In this document: positions 17,309 to 26,622 of the stretch, in pieces
How positions within the stretch are numbered: position 1 is the first letter of the stretch
Layout: each line of letters begins with the position of its first letter
Program-made: the position numbers and the translations under genes
NCBI GenBank assembly: GCA_964616465.1
Contig: CAZTTO010000012.1
Coordinates: forward strand, 51,343 to 115,342
Length of the DNA: 64,000 nucleotides
Reading direction: 5' to 3'
Source: JAFLBI01 sp964616465
GTDB taxonomy: Bacteria > Bacteroidota > Bacteroidia > Chitinophagales > Chitinophagaceae
Notes under the pieces: generated by a model
Seen by the model: the letters and a program-made list of their open reading frames with translations, nothing else
Databases searched by the model: none
Told to the model about the DNA's origin: nothing

Positions 17309-17370
17309 GTTTATTAGTTCAATCGGTAATGCCATTCCATAGGTTGAACAATAAACAAATCCGCCTATGG
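17309..17370 (-). ncRNA. Candidate 5' leader pseudoknot of the metH operon
   Basis: Two interleaved inverted repeats lie in the leader. Stem 1 pairs 17364-17370 with 17337-17343 (CCATAGG/CCTATGG, 7 bp). The loop of stem 1 contains 17344-17356, which pairs with 17309-17322 downstream over 13 bp with one bulged base. In mRNA order the loops are 7, 0 and 14 bases, so this is an H-type pseudoknot topology with the stems able to stack. It begins a few bases after the predicted promoter. SAM-II and SAM-V riboswitches share this topology, but I cannot match their consensus, so the class and ligand are open. Confidence 0.5.
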
Positions 17371-17375
17371 TTCTG

Positions 17376-17402
17376 CAAATGTAGATATAAATTGTAAATC
17401 AA
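17376..17402 (-). promoter_or_regulatory. Predicted Bacteroidota-type promoter of metH operon
   Basis: On the minus strand TACATTTG (17383-17376) fits the Bacteroidota -7 box TAnnTTTG, and a TTG at 17402-17400 lies 16 bases before it in the -33 position. Transcription would begin roughly at 17370, at or just before the first strand of the leader pseudoknot. The box is downstream of the terminator at 17407-17434, so metH is transcribed independently of the efflux operon. Confidence 0.5.
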
Positions 17403-17406
17403 CACT

Positions 17407-17434
17407 AAAAAGCCCTCCAAGGGGAGGGCTTTTA
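17407..17434 (-). terminator. Rho-independent terminator of the RND efflux operon
   Basis: Strong hairpin with an 8-bp stem AGCCCTCC (17411-17418) / GGAGGGCT (17423-17430) and loop AAGG, flanked by an A run and a T run that extend the stem. In the minus direction it is followed by a U-rich tail. It lies 19 bases after the stop of the RND permease gene. Confidence 0.85.
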
Positions 17435-17452
17435 GTGCTAGTTTAGAAGAGC

Positions 17453-20400
17453 TTAGGCTTTAGAAGGAGCAGGTTTAAGTTGTCCCATCCACACCTTTTT
17501 ACCTTGAATGGGTTTTACTAAGAACATGATTCCTACCAAGATAAAAAACAGCGGTCCTGTAAATCCAAGTAACGCAACAAACTTATTGCCGTAGAATCTT
17601 TCCATAGGTCTCTTTATTCTCTCAGCTATTAAATACATACTTGGTACCATTGTTAACGTAAGGAAAAATGCAAATACCAAGCCATATATGATTGTCCAAC
17701 TTAACGGCCCCCAGAATATAACACTATCTCCTCCAAAGAAGATTTTGGGATCTAAGTGTTGAAACAAGGATACAAAGTCAATATTAAATCCAACCGCAAG
17801 TGGAAGAAGGCCTAAAATAGTAGCTATAGCTGTCAACAATACAGGTATAATTCTAATTTTTCCTGCTTGTATTGTTGCTTCTTTAATGCGCATGCCTCTT
17901 CCTCTTAACTCGTCAGTAAATTCAATAAGCAGAATGGCATTTTTTACTACAATACCCGATAAGCCAACAATACCTACACCTACCATGATAGTTGGTACAT
18001 CCATTTTAGTTAATCCAATTCCTAGCATAACACCAATAATACTGAAGAAGATTTCAGTAAGGACAATGAACGGTTTGCTGAGGGAGTTAAATTGAAGAAC
18101 CAAAGTCATGAAAATTAAACCAAGTGCAATCATCAATGCCCAACCTAGGAAAGAAGAAGTTTCAGCTTGTTCTTCACCTTCACCTGTTTGTTTAATTTGA
18201 ACGCCTTCTGCTGCGTAACGAAGTTTGAATTTTTCCAAAACAGGCGTAAGTCTAGCATTTACATCAAATGGTGTAAATCCAACTTCAACATTACTATATA
18301 AACTAATTACTCGCTTATAGTTTTTCCTTCTAATTCCACCTGCTGTGTTGGTATAATCAACACTGGCCACAGCGCCTAAAGGAACTTGTTTAATTTGTCC
18401 AGTAGAGAAATCACGGAAAGTGATTTTCATATTCATAAGATCAGTGATATTATTTCGCTGAAGGTCGTTGTAACGAATTTGAATTTTATACTCATCTTCA
18501 TCAATCTTTAGCTTACTAGCTTCTCTACCAAAAATTGCCGTTCTCAATTCAAATCCAATTTGGCCTGTACTTAAACCAGCAGCCAACGCTTTTTCTCGGT
18601 CTATGTTAATGCTGATTTCTGGATTTGTTAAGTCAATATCCATTTTTAAATTCTCTATGCCATCTACTTTAATTGTATCCAGATAATTTTTAAGCGCAAT
18701 TGCAGTTTGAGAGATTGCTTTAAAATCTTCACCAATCACTTCAATATTAACTGGAGGTTGAGTAGGTGGTCCACCTTGTTCTTGGTCAACAGTAATTAGA
18801 GCTCCAGGAATACCTTTTATGACACTTCTAAATGAGTCGAGGTAAGGAGTTGTTTTTTGACCATGTCTCTTTTCAAATTCCACAAAAGAAATTTGAATTC
18901 TACCTAAATTACTTTGTGTACTTCTGTTTGGATCATTAGGATCTGTTGCTCCAACAGCTACGTTGCTTATAACGCTTTCTACAATTGGATTATCTTCCCC
19001 AAGAACGCCAAATACCCTTTTTTCTAATTCAGCAGTTACACTGTCTGTATAAGAAGTTTTAGTTCCAACCGGCATTTTTAAATACACATAAATAATGTTA
19101 GGATCTCCGTTTGGAAAAAACTGAATGTTTGGTTCTCTTAGCACTACAAATACAAGCGCAAGAGGGAAGATTAAAAACATAACTACAAGTGACCAAACTG
19201 GACGAGTGCCATGTAAAACCCATCTCAAAAGCTGCTCATATTTATTCATGAGCTTAGGCAAAAATCCTTCTTGAAAAGTATAAATAACATCTCTCAGAAC
19301 AAATCTGTTAAACACACCTAATATAGCTAATAGCCATAGAAAATTCGCAAATCCGTGCCAACCAGAAATGTGAAGAATACCACCCAAAATAATGAACATC
19401 CACCAATACCATTTTTGGAAAATTGCTTTCTTAGGTTCATCATGTTCTCTTCCTTCAGGCTTCATGGTGCTAACCGCAAATACTGGGTTGAAGATAAAGG
19501 CAACAATAAGCGAAGCTGCTAAAGTTAAAATGAGCATGGTTGGCAGGTAAATCATGAATTTACCAATGATGCCTTTCCAAGCTAATAGAGGGAAGAAAGG
19601 GGCAAGTGTTGTTACAGTGCCTGCTAATACTGGTATAAACACTTCACCTGCAGCTTCCTTGGCGGCTCTAACAACAGGAACTCTTCCGTTACCATAAATT
19701 CTGTGGGTGTTTTCGATGACCACAATGGCATCATCTACAATTATTCCAAGCCCAAATAACAAGGCAAATAGTACAATAAAATTTAAAGTGATTTCAGTTC
19801 CAACAATATAGTTTCCAAGTGGTAAAAATAAAAATGCAACAAATACTGAAAGAGGTACACTGAGTGCTACAAAGAAGGCATTGGTAACACCCATGAAAAA
19901 CATTAAAATCAATAGAACTAATGTAAAGCCAATGATAATTGTATTTACTAATTCATTGAAAGAAGTTTTAGTTTGTTTGCTTTGATCTCCCGTAAAAACA
20001 ACACTTAAATTTTTTGGGATTTGATTGTTTTTAAACATGTCAGCTACGGCTGCTTTTACAGCATCTGCTGTTTCAATTAGGTTTTCACCAGCTCTTTTTA
20101 CAATATTTAATGTAATTACATTTTTACCATTTAAACGGCTATAGCTTTCCTTCTCTTTTACTGTATCAATAATTTGTGCAATATCTCTCAGGTAAATACT
20201 TTGACCATAAATGTTTTTTACAATGAGTTGTTGCATATCAAATGCTGAAACAAATTGCCCTTTTACGCTTAAAGATCGCTTCATATTTCCTACTTCAACC
20301 AAACCACCACTCACGTCTCTATTCTCGTTAGAGATTGCCTGTGCAATATCATTAAAAGAAACTTTTGCAATCTCCATTTTGGCTTTATCAACATTTACTT

Positions 20401-20995
20401 GGATTTCCCTTTCTGGAGCGCCTACTATTTCAGCTTTACTAATCATAGGCAGTTCTTCAAATCTATCTTGAAGCTTGTCTGCATATTGTTTCAACTTAAC
20501 TGCATCATAATCACCACTTACGTTCACAAACATAATTGGCAAATCGCTGAATGCAAATTCTTGAACGTTTGGCTGCTGTGTTAAATCAGTTGGTAAATCT
20601 GTTTTTGCTTTGTCTACTGCATTTTTTACTTTTTCTTTAGCAATATCAATTTTGACATCTGTTTCAAATTCAACAGTAATTAAGCTAAAGTCTTGTTGTG
20701 ATACAGAATTAACCTTTTTTATTTTAGCACCAGTTAACCCTTTGATTTGTTTTTCAATAGGACGGGTTACTAAGTTTTCCATGTCTTTGGGTGATGTACC
20801 AAAGTAAATCGTAGTTACACTTATAGTGGGTACTACAATATCAGGAAATTGCTCTTTAGGTAAGGTTTGAAAAGTGTTTAAACCAAGTAATGTAATGATT
20901 ATTGTGAAAATGTACATTGCTGTACGATTGTCCACAGCCCAACTAGTGGGTTTAAACTCTTTAAACTTTTGTGATAAGTCCTTTAAGACTGCCAT
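17453..20995 (-). CDS. RND efflux permease (AcrB/HAE1-like) with extra membrane segments
   Basis: A 1180-residue inner-membrane proton-driven exporter of the AcrB/HAE1 group. It has an N-terminal TM helix, the periplasmic porter domain, TM helices 2-6 with GIIVDDAIVVIEN (the proton-relay aspartates in TM4), then the second half with the matching GIVVKNAILLIEF. It is about 130 residues longer than AcrB. The excess is a hydrophobic insert at roughly residues 512-585, between the two halves, and an added TM helix plus tail at the C-terminus. It is the last gene of a tetR-tolC-adaptor-permease operon. The substrate is unknown. Confidence 0.92.
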   Translation of the reverse strand: MAVLKDLSQKFKEFKPTSWAVDNRTAMYIFTIIITLLGLNTFQTLPKEQFPDIVVPTISVTTIYFGTSPKDMENLVTRPIEKQIKGLTGAKIKKVNSVSQQDFSLITVEFETDVKIDIAKEKVKNAVDKAKTDLPTDLTQQPNVQEFAFSDLPIMFVNVSGDYDAVKLKQYADKLQDRFEELPMISKAEIVGAPEREIQVNVDKAKMEIAKVSFNDIAQAISNENRDVSGGLVEVGNMKRSLSVKGQFVSAFDMQQLIVKNIYGQSIYLRDIAQIIDTVKEKESYSRLNGKNVITLNIVKRAGENLIETADAVKAAVADMFKNNQIPKNLSVVFTGDQSKQTKTSFNELVNTIIIGFTLVLLILMFFMGVTNAFFVALSVPLSVFVAFLFLPLGNYIVGTEITLNFIVLFALLFGLGIIVDDAIVVIENTHRIYGNGRVPVVRAAKEAAGEVFIPVLAGTVTTLAPFFPLLAWKGIIGKFMIYLPTMLILTLAASLIVAFIFNPVFAVSTMKPEGREHDEPKKAIFQKWYWWMFIILGGILHISGWHGFANFLWLLAILGVFNRFVLRDVIYTFQEGFLPKLMNKYEQLLRWVLHGTRPVWSLVVMFLIFPLALVFVVLREPNIQFFPNGDPNIIYVYLKMPVGTKTSYTDSVTAELEKRVFGVLGEDNPIVESVISNVAVGATDPNDPNRSTQSNLGRIQISFVEFEKRHGQKTTPYLDSFRSVIKGIPGALITVDQEQGGPPTQPPVNIEVIGEDFKAISQTAIALKNYLDTIKVDGIENLKMDIDLTNPEISINIDREKALAAGLSTGQIGFELRTAIFGREASKLKIDEDEYKIQIRYNDLQRNNITDLMNMKITFRDFSTGQIKQVPLGAVASVDYTNTAGGIRRKNYKRVISLYSNVEVGFTPFDVNARLTPVLEKFKLRYAAEGVQIKQTGEGEEQAETSSFLGWALMIALGLIFMTLVLQFNSLSKPFIVLTEIFFSIIGVMLGIGLTKMDVPTIMVGVGIVGLSGIVVKNAILLIEFTDELRGRGMRIKEATIQAGKIRIIPVLLTAIATILGLLPLAVGFNIDFVSLFQHLDPKIFFGGDSVIFWGPLSWTIIYGLVFAFFLTLTMVPSMYLIAERIKRPMERFYGNKFVALLGFTGPLFFILVGIMFLVKPIQGKKVWMGQLKPAPSKA

Positions 20996-21021
20996 ATAAA
21001 TAGTTTATGCGTGCAAAAATT

Positions 21022-22224
21022 TTATTTGATGTCAATAAGTTGCCCATCGTATAAATCTTGAAATCCTTCAGTAATTACTTTTTGTCCAGATGTTAAACCA
21101 CTTTTCACTTCAATGTAAGTGCTGTAGAGTTCACCAACTGTTATCATTCTTTTAGTTGCAATTGTTTTACCATTTTTAATCTCAGCTATGAATACATATT
21201 TACCTTTTTCATCGGTCTGAACAACGTTTACTGGAATGGTAATAGCATTATTGTTTACATAGTCTTGAATTTTAAGATTAGCTACTTGATTAGGAAGGAT
21301 AGAAGCGTCATAAGGAATTGAAGCCTCGGCTAAAAATGCTCTTGTATTTGGATTAATAGATCTTCCAGCAATTCTAATTGTACTTTTGATTTCTTTATTT
21401 AAATCAGGCAAATTCACTACAACAGGTACACCTACTTTTACTTTACTTAAATAATTTTCGGGCACATCTGCAACAACTTTTAATTGAGATGTATTTACTA
21501 TTTTAATTTGCGCACCTAATGGTCCAATACCAGTAAAAGTTTCGCCTACGCGTATATTTACTTCATCTGCAACGCCCTGCACATCGCTGTATACTTTGGT
21601 AGTTTTTAGTTGTTCTTCTGCAACTTTCACCTGTTCTTGAGCTGCTAATAAATTCTTTTCAAGGGTTTCAACATTATTTTTTGCTTGTAACATCTGCACT
21701 TCAGTGCCAATTCCCTCATTCCATAAATTCTTTTGGCGCTGGTAAATGTTCTTAGCAAAATCAAGTTGCACTTTTAATGTTTCTAAATTTTGTTGAGCAG
21801 CATTTACATTTTGCTTCAAAACTGCATCGTCTAAAATTGCAACAAGTTGACCTTTCTTTACAAAGTCACCTTTTTTTACAAACAAGGCTTTTACTACACC
21901 ACCCATTCCTCTTGGTGCGATGTAGGAAATGTCCTCTGCATCAATCCTAGCTTGCAAGTCTATATAGTGCGTAAAATTTTTAACTTGTAACTCTTCAACA
22001 GCTACTAACTTAAGAGCAGTTGTAGAAAGTGCAGTACTATCTTGTGCAGTAATTTCTTCTTCTAATGCTTTAATTTTTTGATTAAGCGCATCTGCATCAC
22101 CCTTCAATTTTTCAAGTTCTTGCTTTTTAGAATCGAGACTTTTATCTGATGCATCAGAATTACAACTCGTTATAACAAATACTGCTATAAGTAGTGATAA
22201 TGTTAGTTGGATATAATTTTTCAT
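21022..22224 (-). CDS. RND efflux periplasmic adaptor (membrane fusion) lipoprotein
   Basis: A 400-residue adaptor bridging the RND permease and the outer-membrane channel. It has a lipoprotein signal with lipobox cysteine at residue 21 (VITSC), a coiled-coil segment immediately after it (residues about 28-62) and a second hairpin around 130-200, a lipoyl-type half motif (GGVVKALFVKKGDFVKKGQLVAIL), then a beta-barrel domain and C-terminal membrane-proximal domain. It is 26 bases upstream of the permease gene. Confidence 0.93.
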   Translation of the reverse strand: MKNYIQLTLSLLIAVFVITSCNSDASDKSLDSKKQELEKLKGDADALNQKIKALEEEITAQDSTALSTTALKLVAVEELQVKNFTHYIDLQARIDAEDISYIAPRGMGGVVKALFVKKGDFVKKGQLVAILDDAVLKQNVNAAQQNLETLKVQLDFAKNIYQRQKNLWNEGIGTEVQMLQAKNNVETLEKNLLAAQEQVKVAEEQLKTTKVYSDVQGVADEVNIRVGETFTGIGPLGAQIKIVNTSQLKVVADVPENYLSKVKVGVPVVVNLPDLNKEIKSTIRIAGRSINPNTRAFLAEASIPYDASILPNQVANLKIQDYVNNNAITIPVNVVQTDEKGKYVFIAEIKNGKTIATKRMITVGELYSTYIEVKSGLTSGQKVITEGFQDLYDGQLIDIK

Positions 22225-22244
22225 AAAAAAGATTCAAATGATTT

Positions 22245-23675
22245 TTAATTAGACGATTTTTCTGATAGCTTACCAAGAGCTTTCATATAATTTACTTTAG
22301 CAATAAGTGCATTATAGAGAGCTGTAAAATAGTTGCTTTGTGCATTTTGCAAATCTGTATCTGCAGTTAATACTTCAAAGCTACTTCCAAGGCCTTGTTC
22401 ATATTTTTTCTTGGTTGTATTATAAACATTTTGAGCTAGTTGCATATTCTTTTCAGATGCATCCATAATTTTTAAGTTATTGATCAAAGTCTTTCTAGCA
22501 ACCGTTTTTTGTAGGTCTATACTTTGTTCAACATTCTTAATTGTATTTTGATGTTTTTGTAAATTATAGTTCGCTTCTTTAATTTTCTGGTTTCTAGAAA
22601 AGCCGCTAAATATTGGCATATTCACTTGTAGTCCTACTATTGAAGTTTGGAACCAAGGATATTGCTGACCTCTTTTAAAGAAATCGAATTGTTGTCTTTG
22701 AGCATTTTCGCTAAAATTCCAAAAAGCAGCTAGCGTTGGAAGTTTATTTAGTTTATAACGTTGCACATCCATTTCTAACAACTTTCTTACTTTCTCTAAA
22801 GCTTGAATTTCATTTCTTTGGGCATATTGAAAATTTGCTTCATCAAGAATACCATTCTTGACTTCTTGGGTAGACAACTCAGATATCAACACTACTGAAT
22901 CTGTTTGTGGGATACCTAATTGAAACTTAAAGTTGGCATAACCACCATCAAGCATAGAAGATAATTGGGCTTTTGCATTTAGCAAATTGTTTAACCCTAC
23001 CTGCGCTTTGTCAATATCTAGCTTTTCAGCAAATCCATTCTTGTACATCTGCGACATATCCTGAACCAACTTAGAAAGCCTCATTTCACTTTCATTCAAA
23101 AAGTTCAATTGCTTCTGGGCAATGAGTACTGCATAATATGCATTCATTACGTTTTCTCTTACTTTATCCTCTCCTACTTTGTAATTGGCTTCGGCATACT
23201 CCATGGCAGTTTTTCTTGCTTTTAATCCTATAAAAACATCTGCTTGAAAGAGCAATTGTTGCAATGTAAATCCTGCACTTGCAGTCCAAGGCACCCCAAA
23301 TTGCGCAGGTACGTTACCGAAATTGTCGGGCATTTTTATTGGATTGCCATTTCCGTCGCGTACGCCTTCATTGGTTAAAACGCCGTAGACAGCTGGAGAA
23401 ATAAAATCTGGAATTACGGTTACTGGAATGGCAAATAATCTCTGCATAGTAATATTTGCATTCACTTGTGGATAAGCAGACCCTTCAATTTCTCTGTTCT
23501 TGGTTTGCTGTAGCGCAATGTCCAGTTTTAGGTTTTTTAAGTCTTGCACATTTTTTATAGCCATTTCTATGCTTTGCTCAAGCGTTAACGTATGCAGCTG
23601 TTGTGCATCTACAGTTAATGAAAAAGACAGAGAAGCAATGAAACCAATAAATAAGTGCTTCATTTTTGAATTCAT
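22245..23675 (-). CDS. TolC family outer-membrane efflux channel
   Basis: A 476-residue outer-membrane factor with a signal peptide (residues 1-24, ending DAQ). Two OEP repeats are visible, each with long helices and the typical LTLEQSIEMAIKN opening and late GLGSSFEVLTADTDLQNAQ stretch. It forms the exit duct of the tripartite pump. Its start overlaps the stop of the tetR gene by four bases, and the adaptor follows 20 bases downstream. Confidence 0.92.
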   Translation of the reverse strand: MNSKMKHLFIGFIASLSFSLTVDAQQLHTLTLEQSIEMAIKNVQDLKNLKLDIALQQTKNREIEGSAYPQVNANITMQRLFAIPVTVIPDFISPAVYGVLTNEGVRDGNGNPIKMPDNFGNVPAQFGVPWTASAGFTLQQLLFQADVFIGLKARKTAMEYAEANYKVGEDKVRENVMNAYYAVLIAQKQLNFLNESEMRLSKLVQDMSQMYKNGFAEKLDIDKAQVGLNNLLNAKAQLSSMLDGGYANFKFQLGIPQTDSVVLISELSTQEVKNGILDEANFQYAQRNEIQALEKVRKLLEMDVQRYKLNKLPTLAAFWNFSENAQRQQFDFFKRGQQYPWFQTSIVGLQVNMPIFSGFSRNQKIKEANYNLQKHQNTIKNVEQSIDLQKTVARKTLINNLKIMDASEKNMQLAQNVYNTTKKKYEQGLGSSFEVLTADTDLQNAQSNYFTALYNALIAKVNYMKALGKLSEKSSN

Positions 23676-24283
23676 ATCGATTGTGCTTGTTTGTATTTGT
23701 AAATTAATTTTTGACCTTTGGCTGTTGCTAAACCAAATAAAAAGAGCTCCATTAGTTTATACTCAACGTCAAACAGTGTATATTTTGTTGGCGGAAACAA
23801 ATCTTGATTGAATGGAATAAATATGCTATCAATTCTTAATCTGGCAGCTATATCTACAGGTACATCTTCTCTATATAGCCCTTCTTTGATGCCTCTTTCA
23901 ATATTGTTGCTTACTACTGAGAGCATAAATTTGTTCATGTGTTCTTGGAATATCTTAAATGCTGCCGGGTGATATTTGCGTAACTCAAAAATGATAGCAG
24001 GGTTCATGTTTGCTAACATTTCTCGAAGCATTTCAATTGCCATAAAAACTTCATGAATGGCATTATCACTTTCTGCTTTATGTCTGGCGCATTCTTGGTG
24101 GTCTTTCTCTATTTCATTTTTCAAAACTGCCTCTACCAGTTGGTCTTTGTCTGAAAAGTGCTGATAAATTGTTTTCTTACTCACCCCTAAATGCGCAGCA
24201 ATTTCATCCATAGTCACACTTTTGACACCGTAGGTGAAAAATAATGTATGGGCCTTTTCTATAATTCTATTAATTGTATCCAT
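23672..24283 (-). CDS. TetR/AcrR family regulator of the efflux operon
   Basis: A 203-residue regulator with a TetR-type N-terminal HTH (VTMDEIAAHLGVSKKTIYQHFSDKDQLV) and a ligand-binding C-terminal half of about 150 residues. An upstream ATG at 24319 adds twelve residues outside the domain, so the ATG giving MDTINRII is preferred. It is the first gene of the efflux operon and overlaps tolC by four bases, so autoregulation of the whole unit is likely. The inducer is unknown. Confidence 0.9.
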   Translation of the reverse strand: MDTINRIIEKAHTLFFTYGVKSVTMDEIAAHLGVSKKTIYQHFSDKDQLVEAVLKNEIEKDHQECARHKAESDNAIHEVFMAIEMLREMLANMNPAIIFELRKYHPAAFKIFQEHMNKFMLSVVSNNIERGIKEGLYREDVPVDIAARLRIDSIFIPFNQDLFPPTKYTLFDVEYKLMELFLFGLATAKGQKLIYKYKQAQSI

Positions 24284-24440
24284 AGCAGGTGCGAAACTAA
24301 GAAAACTTTCAATACGCAAAAAGTTTCCAAATGAAATTATTATTAATTTTTCATCCAGCCATAATGGAATCGGACAAATGGATTAAATCCTCCATAAAAG
24401 GAGTTTGAATTCTTGTAGTTTTGCTGAAAGTTGGTTCGAT

Positions 24441-25082
24441 ATGTTAGATCCTAAAAATAAGTTTGGCTTTCAATTCTTTCTTGCCAAGTTCCTGCGTCAT
24501 TTTTTTCAGGGACTTATTGTTATTGCTCCAATAGGTATAACCGTTTATGCTGTTTGGTTCTTATTTAATTGGGTTGATGATATTTTACCCAACTTTTTAC
24601 ACGCCATCGCGCCATCTATGATTGGGCTTTATGAAGATGGCTCTCCAAAGAAGATACCTGGATTAGGATTTGTCTTAGTGCTTGTATTGGTATGGGTGGT
24701 TGGCTGGTTGTCGTCACTTTTCATGGTTGGAAGATTGGTAGATGTTTTTGATAAAGTTTTAGAAAACACTCCCGGTATTAAATTAATTTATACTTCTGTC
24801 AAAGACTTTTTGGAAGCCTTTGCTGGCAATAAGAAAAAGTTCAATCAGCCTGTTTTAGTAGATGTTGACAATAATAATATGTGGAGAGTGGGATTTATTA
24901 CCCAACAAACTGCGGCTGATTTTGGACTTCCTGAACATGTAACTGTTTATATACCATTTTCTTATGCCATTTCTGGCATGACCTGTTTTGTGCCTGCCGA
25001 TAGAATTAAACCTTTAAAAAATATCTCAGCCGCCAATGCAATGAAGTATGCTGTTAGTGGTGGTGTGAGTGATGTAGAATAA
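24441..25082 (+). CDS. DUF502 membrane protein
   Basis: A 213-residue integral membrane protein with the DUF502 pattern: LAKFLRHFFQGLIVIAPIGITVYAVWFLFNWVDD near the N-terminus with one TM helix, a second TM around GLGFVLVLVLVWVVGWLSS, then a cytosolic or periplasmic part with NTPGIKLIYTSVKDF and VTVYIPFSYAISGMT. The function is unknown. An upstream ATG at 24405 adds twelve poorly hydrophobic residues, so the ATG at 24441 is preferred. serC starts two bases after its stop. Confidence 0.85.
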   Translation: MLDPKNKFGFQFFLAKFLRHFFQGLIVIAPIGITVYAVWFLFNWVDDILPNFLHAIAPSMIGLYEDGSPKKIPGLGFVLVLVLVWVVGWLSSLFMVGRLVDVFDKVLENTPGIKLIYTSVKDFLEAFAGNKKKFNQPVLVDVDNNNMWRVGFITQQTAADFGLPEHVTVYIPFSYAISGMTCFVPADRIKPLKNISAANAMKYAVSGGVSDVE

Positions 25083-25084
25083 GT

Positions 25085-26155
25085 ATGTCTATACATAATT
25101 TTAATTCAGGTCCTTCTATTTTACCTAAGTCTGTGTATGAGCAAGCTGCTCGTGCTATCATTGAGTTTGAAAATACTGGCTTATCCATTTTGGAAATTGG
25201 GCATCGAACCAATTGGTTTATTCAAATTATGGAAGAAGCAAAAGCTCTGGTAAAAGAATTAATGGGTGTTGGAAATGAGTATGAGGTTCTTTTTCTTCAT
25301 GGTGGGGCAACTACTCAGTTCATGCAAGTGCCCATGAACTTTTTGGATAGTGAAGCTGTAGCTGCTTATACTGATCATGGAATATGGGGTTCTAAGGCCA
25401 TAACAGAAGCAAAAGTTTGGGGTGGTGTAGATGTGGTTCAATCATCTGCTCTTAGTAGGTATGATCATATTGATGCGCTACAATTCCATTCTACTAAGCA
25501 TAGCTATTTGCATATAACTACTAACAATACAGTAGAAGGCACTCAAGTGCATCATTTGCCTGAAACAAATTTGCCCATTGTAGCAGATATGAGTAGTGAT
25601 ATATTTTCACGACCATTTCCTTTTTCTGCTTGCTCACTCATTTATGCTGGAGCACAAAAAAACATGGGTGCAGCTGGAGTTACTATGGTGGCATTGCGAA
25701 TGAACGACTTGCCAAAGGTTAGTAGGAATATTCCACCTATCATGGATTATAGAAAGCATATTCAGGCTAATTCTTTGTTAAATACACCGCCTGTTTTTGC
25801 AGTTTATGTGAGCTTACTGACCTTAAGGTGGATTAAAGAGCAAGGGGGACTAGCTGTTATGGAAAAAATGAACAATGAAAAGTCTCAATTGCTATATAGT
25901 ACTTTAGATGCGTTACCAATTTTTTCAACTCATGTTAATCCTACGTCCAGGAGCCTAATGAATGCGGTATTTTTTATTGAAGATGAATTATTACAGCAGC
26001 AGTTTTTAGATGAATGCAAAGAGTTGGGAATGATTGGGGTAAAAGGGTACAGAACTGTTGGCGGCATTCGTGTATCTATGTACAATGCATTGCCATTGAA
26101 TAGCGTTCAGGAATTTTGTAGTTTAATGAAAGATTTCGCAAGGCGAAAAGGCTAG
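25085..26155 (+). CDS. serC: Phosphoserine aminotransferase
   Basis: A 356-residue PLP-dependent enzyme converting 3-phosphohydroxypyruvate to phosphoserine in serine synthesis. The N-terminus MSIHNFNSGPSILP and GHRTNWFIQIM match SerC, the PLP lysine is Lys192 in GAQKNMGAAG, and the C-terminal GGIRVSMYNALPL is conserved. It follows the DUF502 gene by two bases and converges with a minus-strand gene whose stop overlaps by four bases. serA is not in the window. Confidence 0.95.
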   Translation: MSIHNFNSGPSILPKSVYEQAARAIIEFENTGLSILEIGHRTNWFIQIMEEAKALVKELMGVGNEYEVLFLHGGATTQFMQVPMNFLDSEAVAAYTDHGIWGSKAITEAKVWGGVDVVQSSALSRYDHIDALQFHSTKHSYLHITTNNTVEGTQVHHLPETNLPIVADMSSDIFSRPFPFSACSLIYAGAQKNMGAAGVTMVALRMNDLPKVSRNIPPIMDYRKHIQANSLLNTPPVFAVYVSLLTLRWIKEQGGLAVMEKMNNEKSQLLYSTLDALPIFSTHVNPTSRSLMNAVFFIEDELLQQQFLDECKELGMIGVKGYRTVGGIRVSMYNALPLNSVQEFCSLMKDFARRKG

Positions 26156-26556
26156 TGCGCCATGTCATCATACCCCAATGCAATATCATTATTAGGGTGA
26201 TTATTGCTTCTTTTATCTGTATTCCTCATTTCACCCATAACCTGCGTGTGTTCAAGCCTGTGAGTTTGACGAATAAAGTTTCTATAAGACCCATATGTTT
26301 TTATAATCTGGATACCTTGACCAGTTAAGTAAATAAACCCATTTTTACCAAATCCTATAGATGGTTTTATGAGCTGTGTTGCTAATAATAGTTCTCTTAA
26401 ATGTTCACTTTGTCTATCATCTAATTCTAGCCCAGCAGGCACCAGAATATCTCTTTCTAAATGCAATTCATTCTTATCCAAATTCTGATAAAGTTGCTGA
26501 ATAACGTATTCGATTACGTCGTCTTCTGTAACAGTTTTAATATTCGGCTGTTCCAT
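26152..26556 (-). CDS. Uncharacterised protein, possible winged-helix fold
   Basis: A 134-residue soluble protein with no family I can name. The middle (DDRQSEHLRELLLATQLIKPSIGFGKNGFIYLTGQGIQII) has the helix-helix-wing rhythm of a winged-helix domain; the C-terminal 30 residues are polar and asparagine/histidine rich and look disordered. An ATG at 26589 would add eleven residues; the ATG giving MEQPNIKT is preferred. It lies 67 bases downstream of thiL in the same direction. Confidence 0.55.
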   Translation of the reverse strand: MEQPNIKTVTEDDVIEYVIQQLYQNLDKNELHLERDILVPAGLELDDRQSEHLRELLLATQLIKPSIGFGKNGFIYLTGQGIQIIKTYGSYRNFIRQTHRLEHTQVMGEMRNTDKRSNNHPNNDIALGYDDMAH

Positions 26557-26622
26557 ATCTAGATTTTTAAGTAAGATACAATGACTCAATTAAAACCTCA
26601 TTGAAATATTTGTAAGGTCTCG

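Noticed and set aside
17309..17370. Cobalamin riboswitch or S-box (SAM-I) before metH
   Set aside because: The core B12-box and S-box sequences are not seen; only the pseudoknot pairing could be shown.
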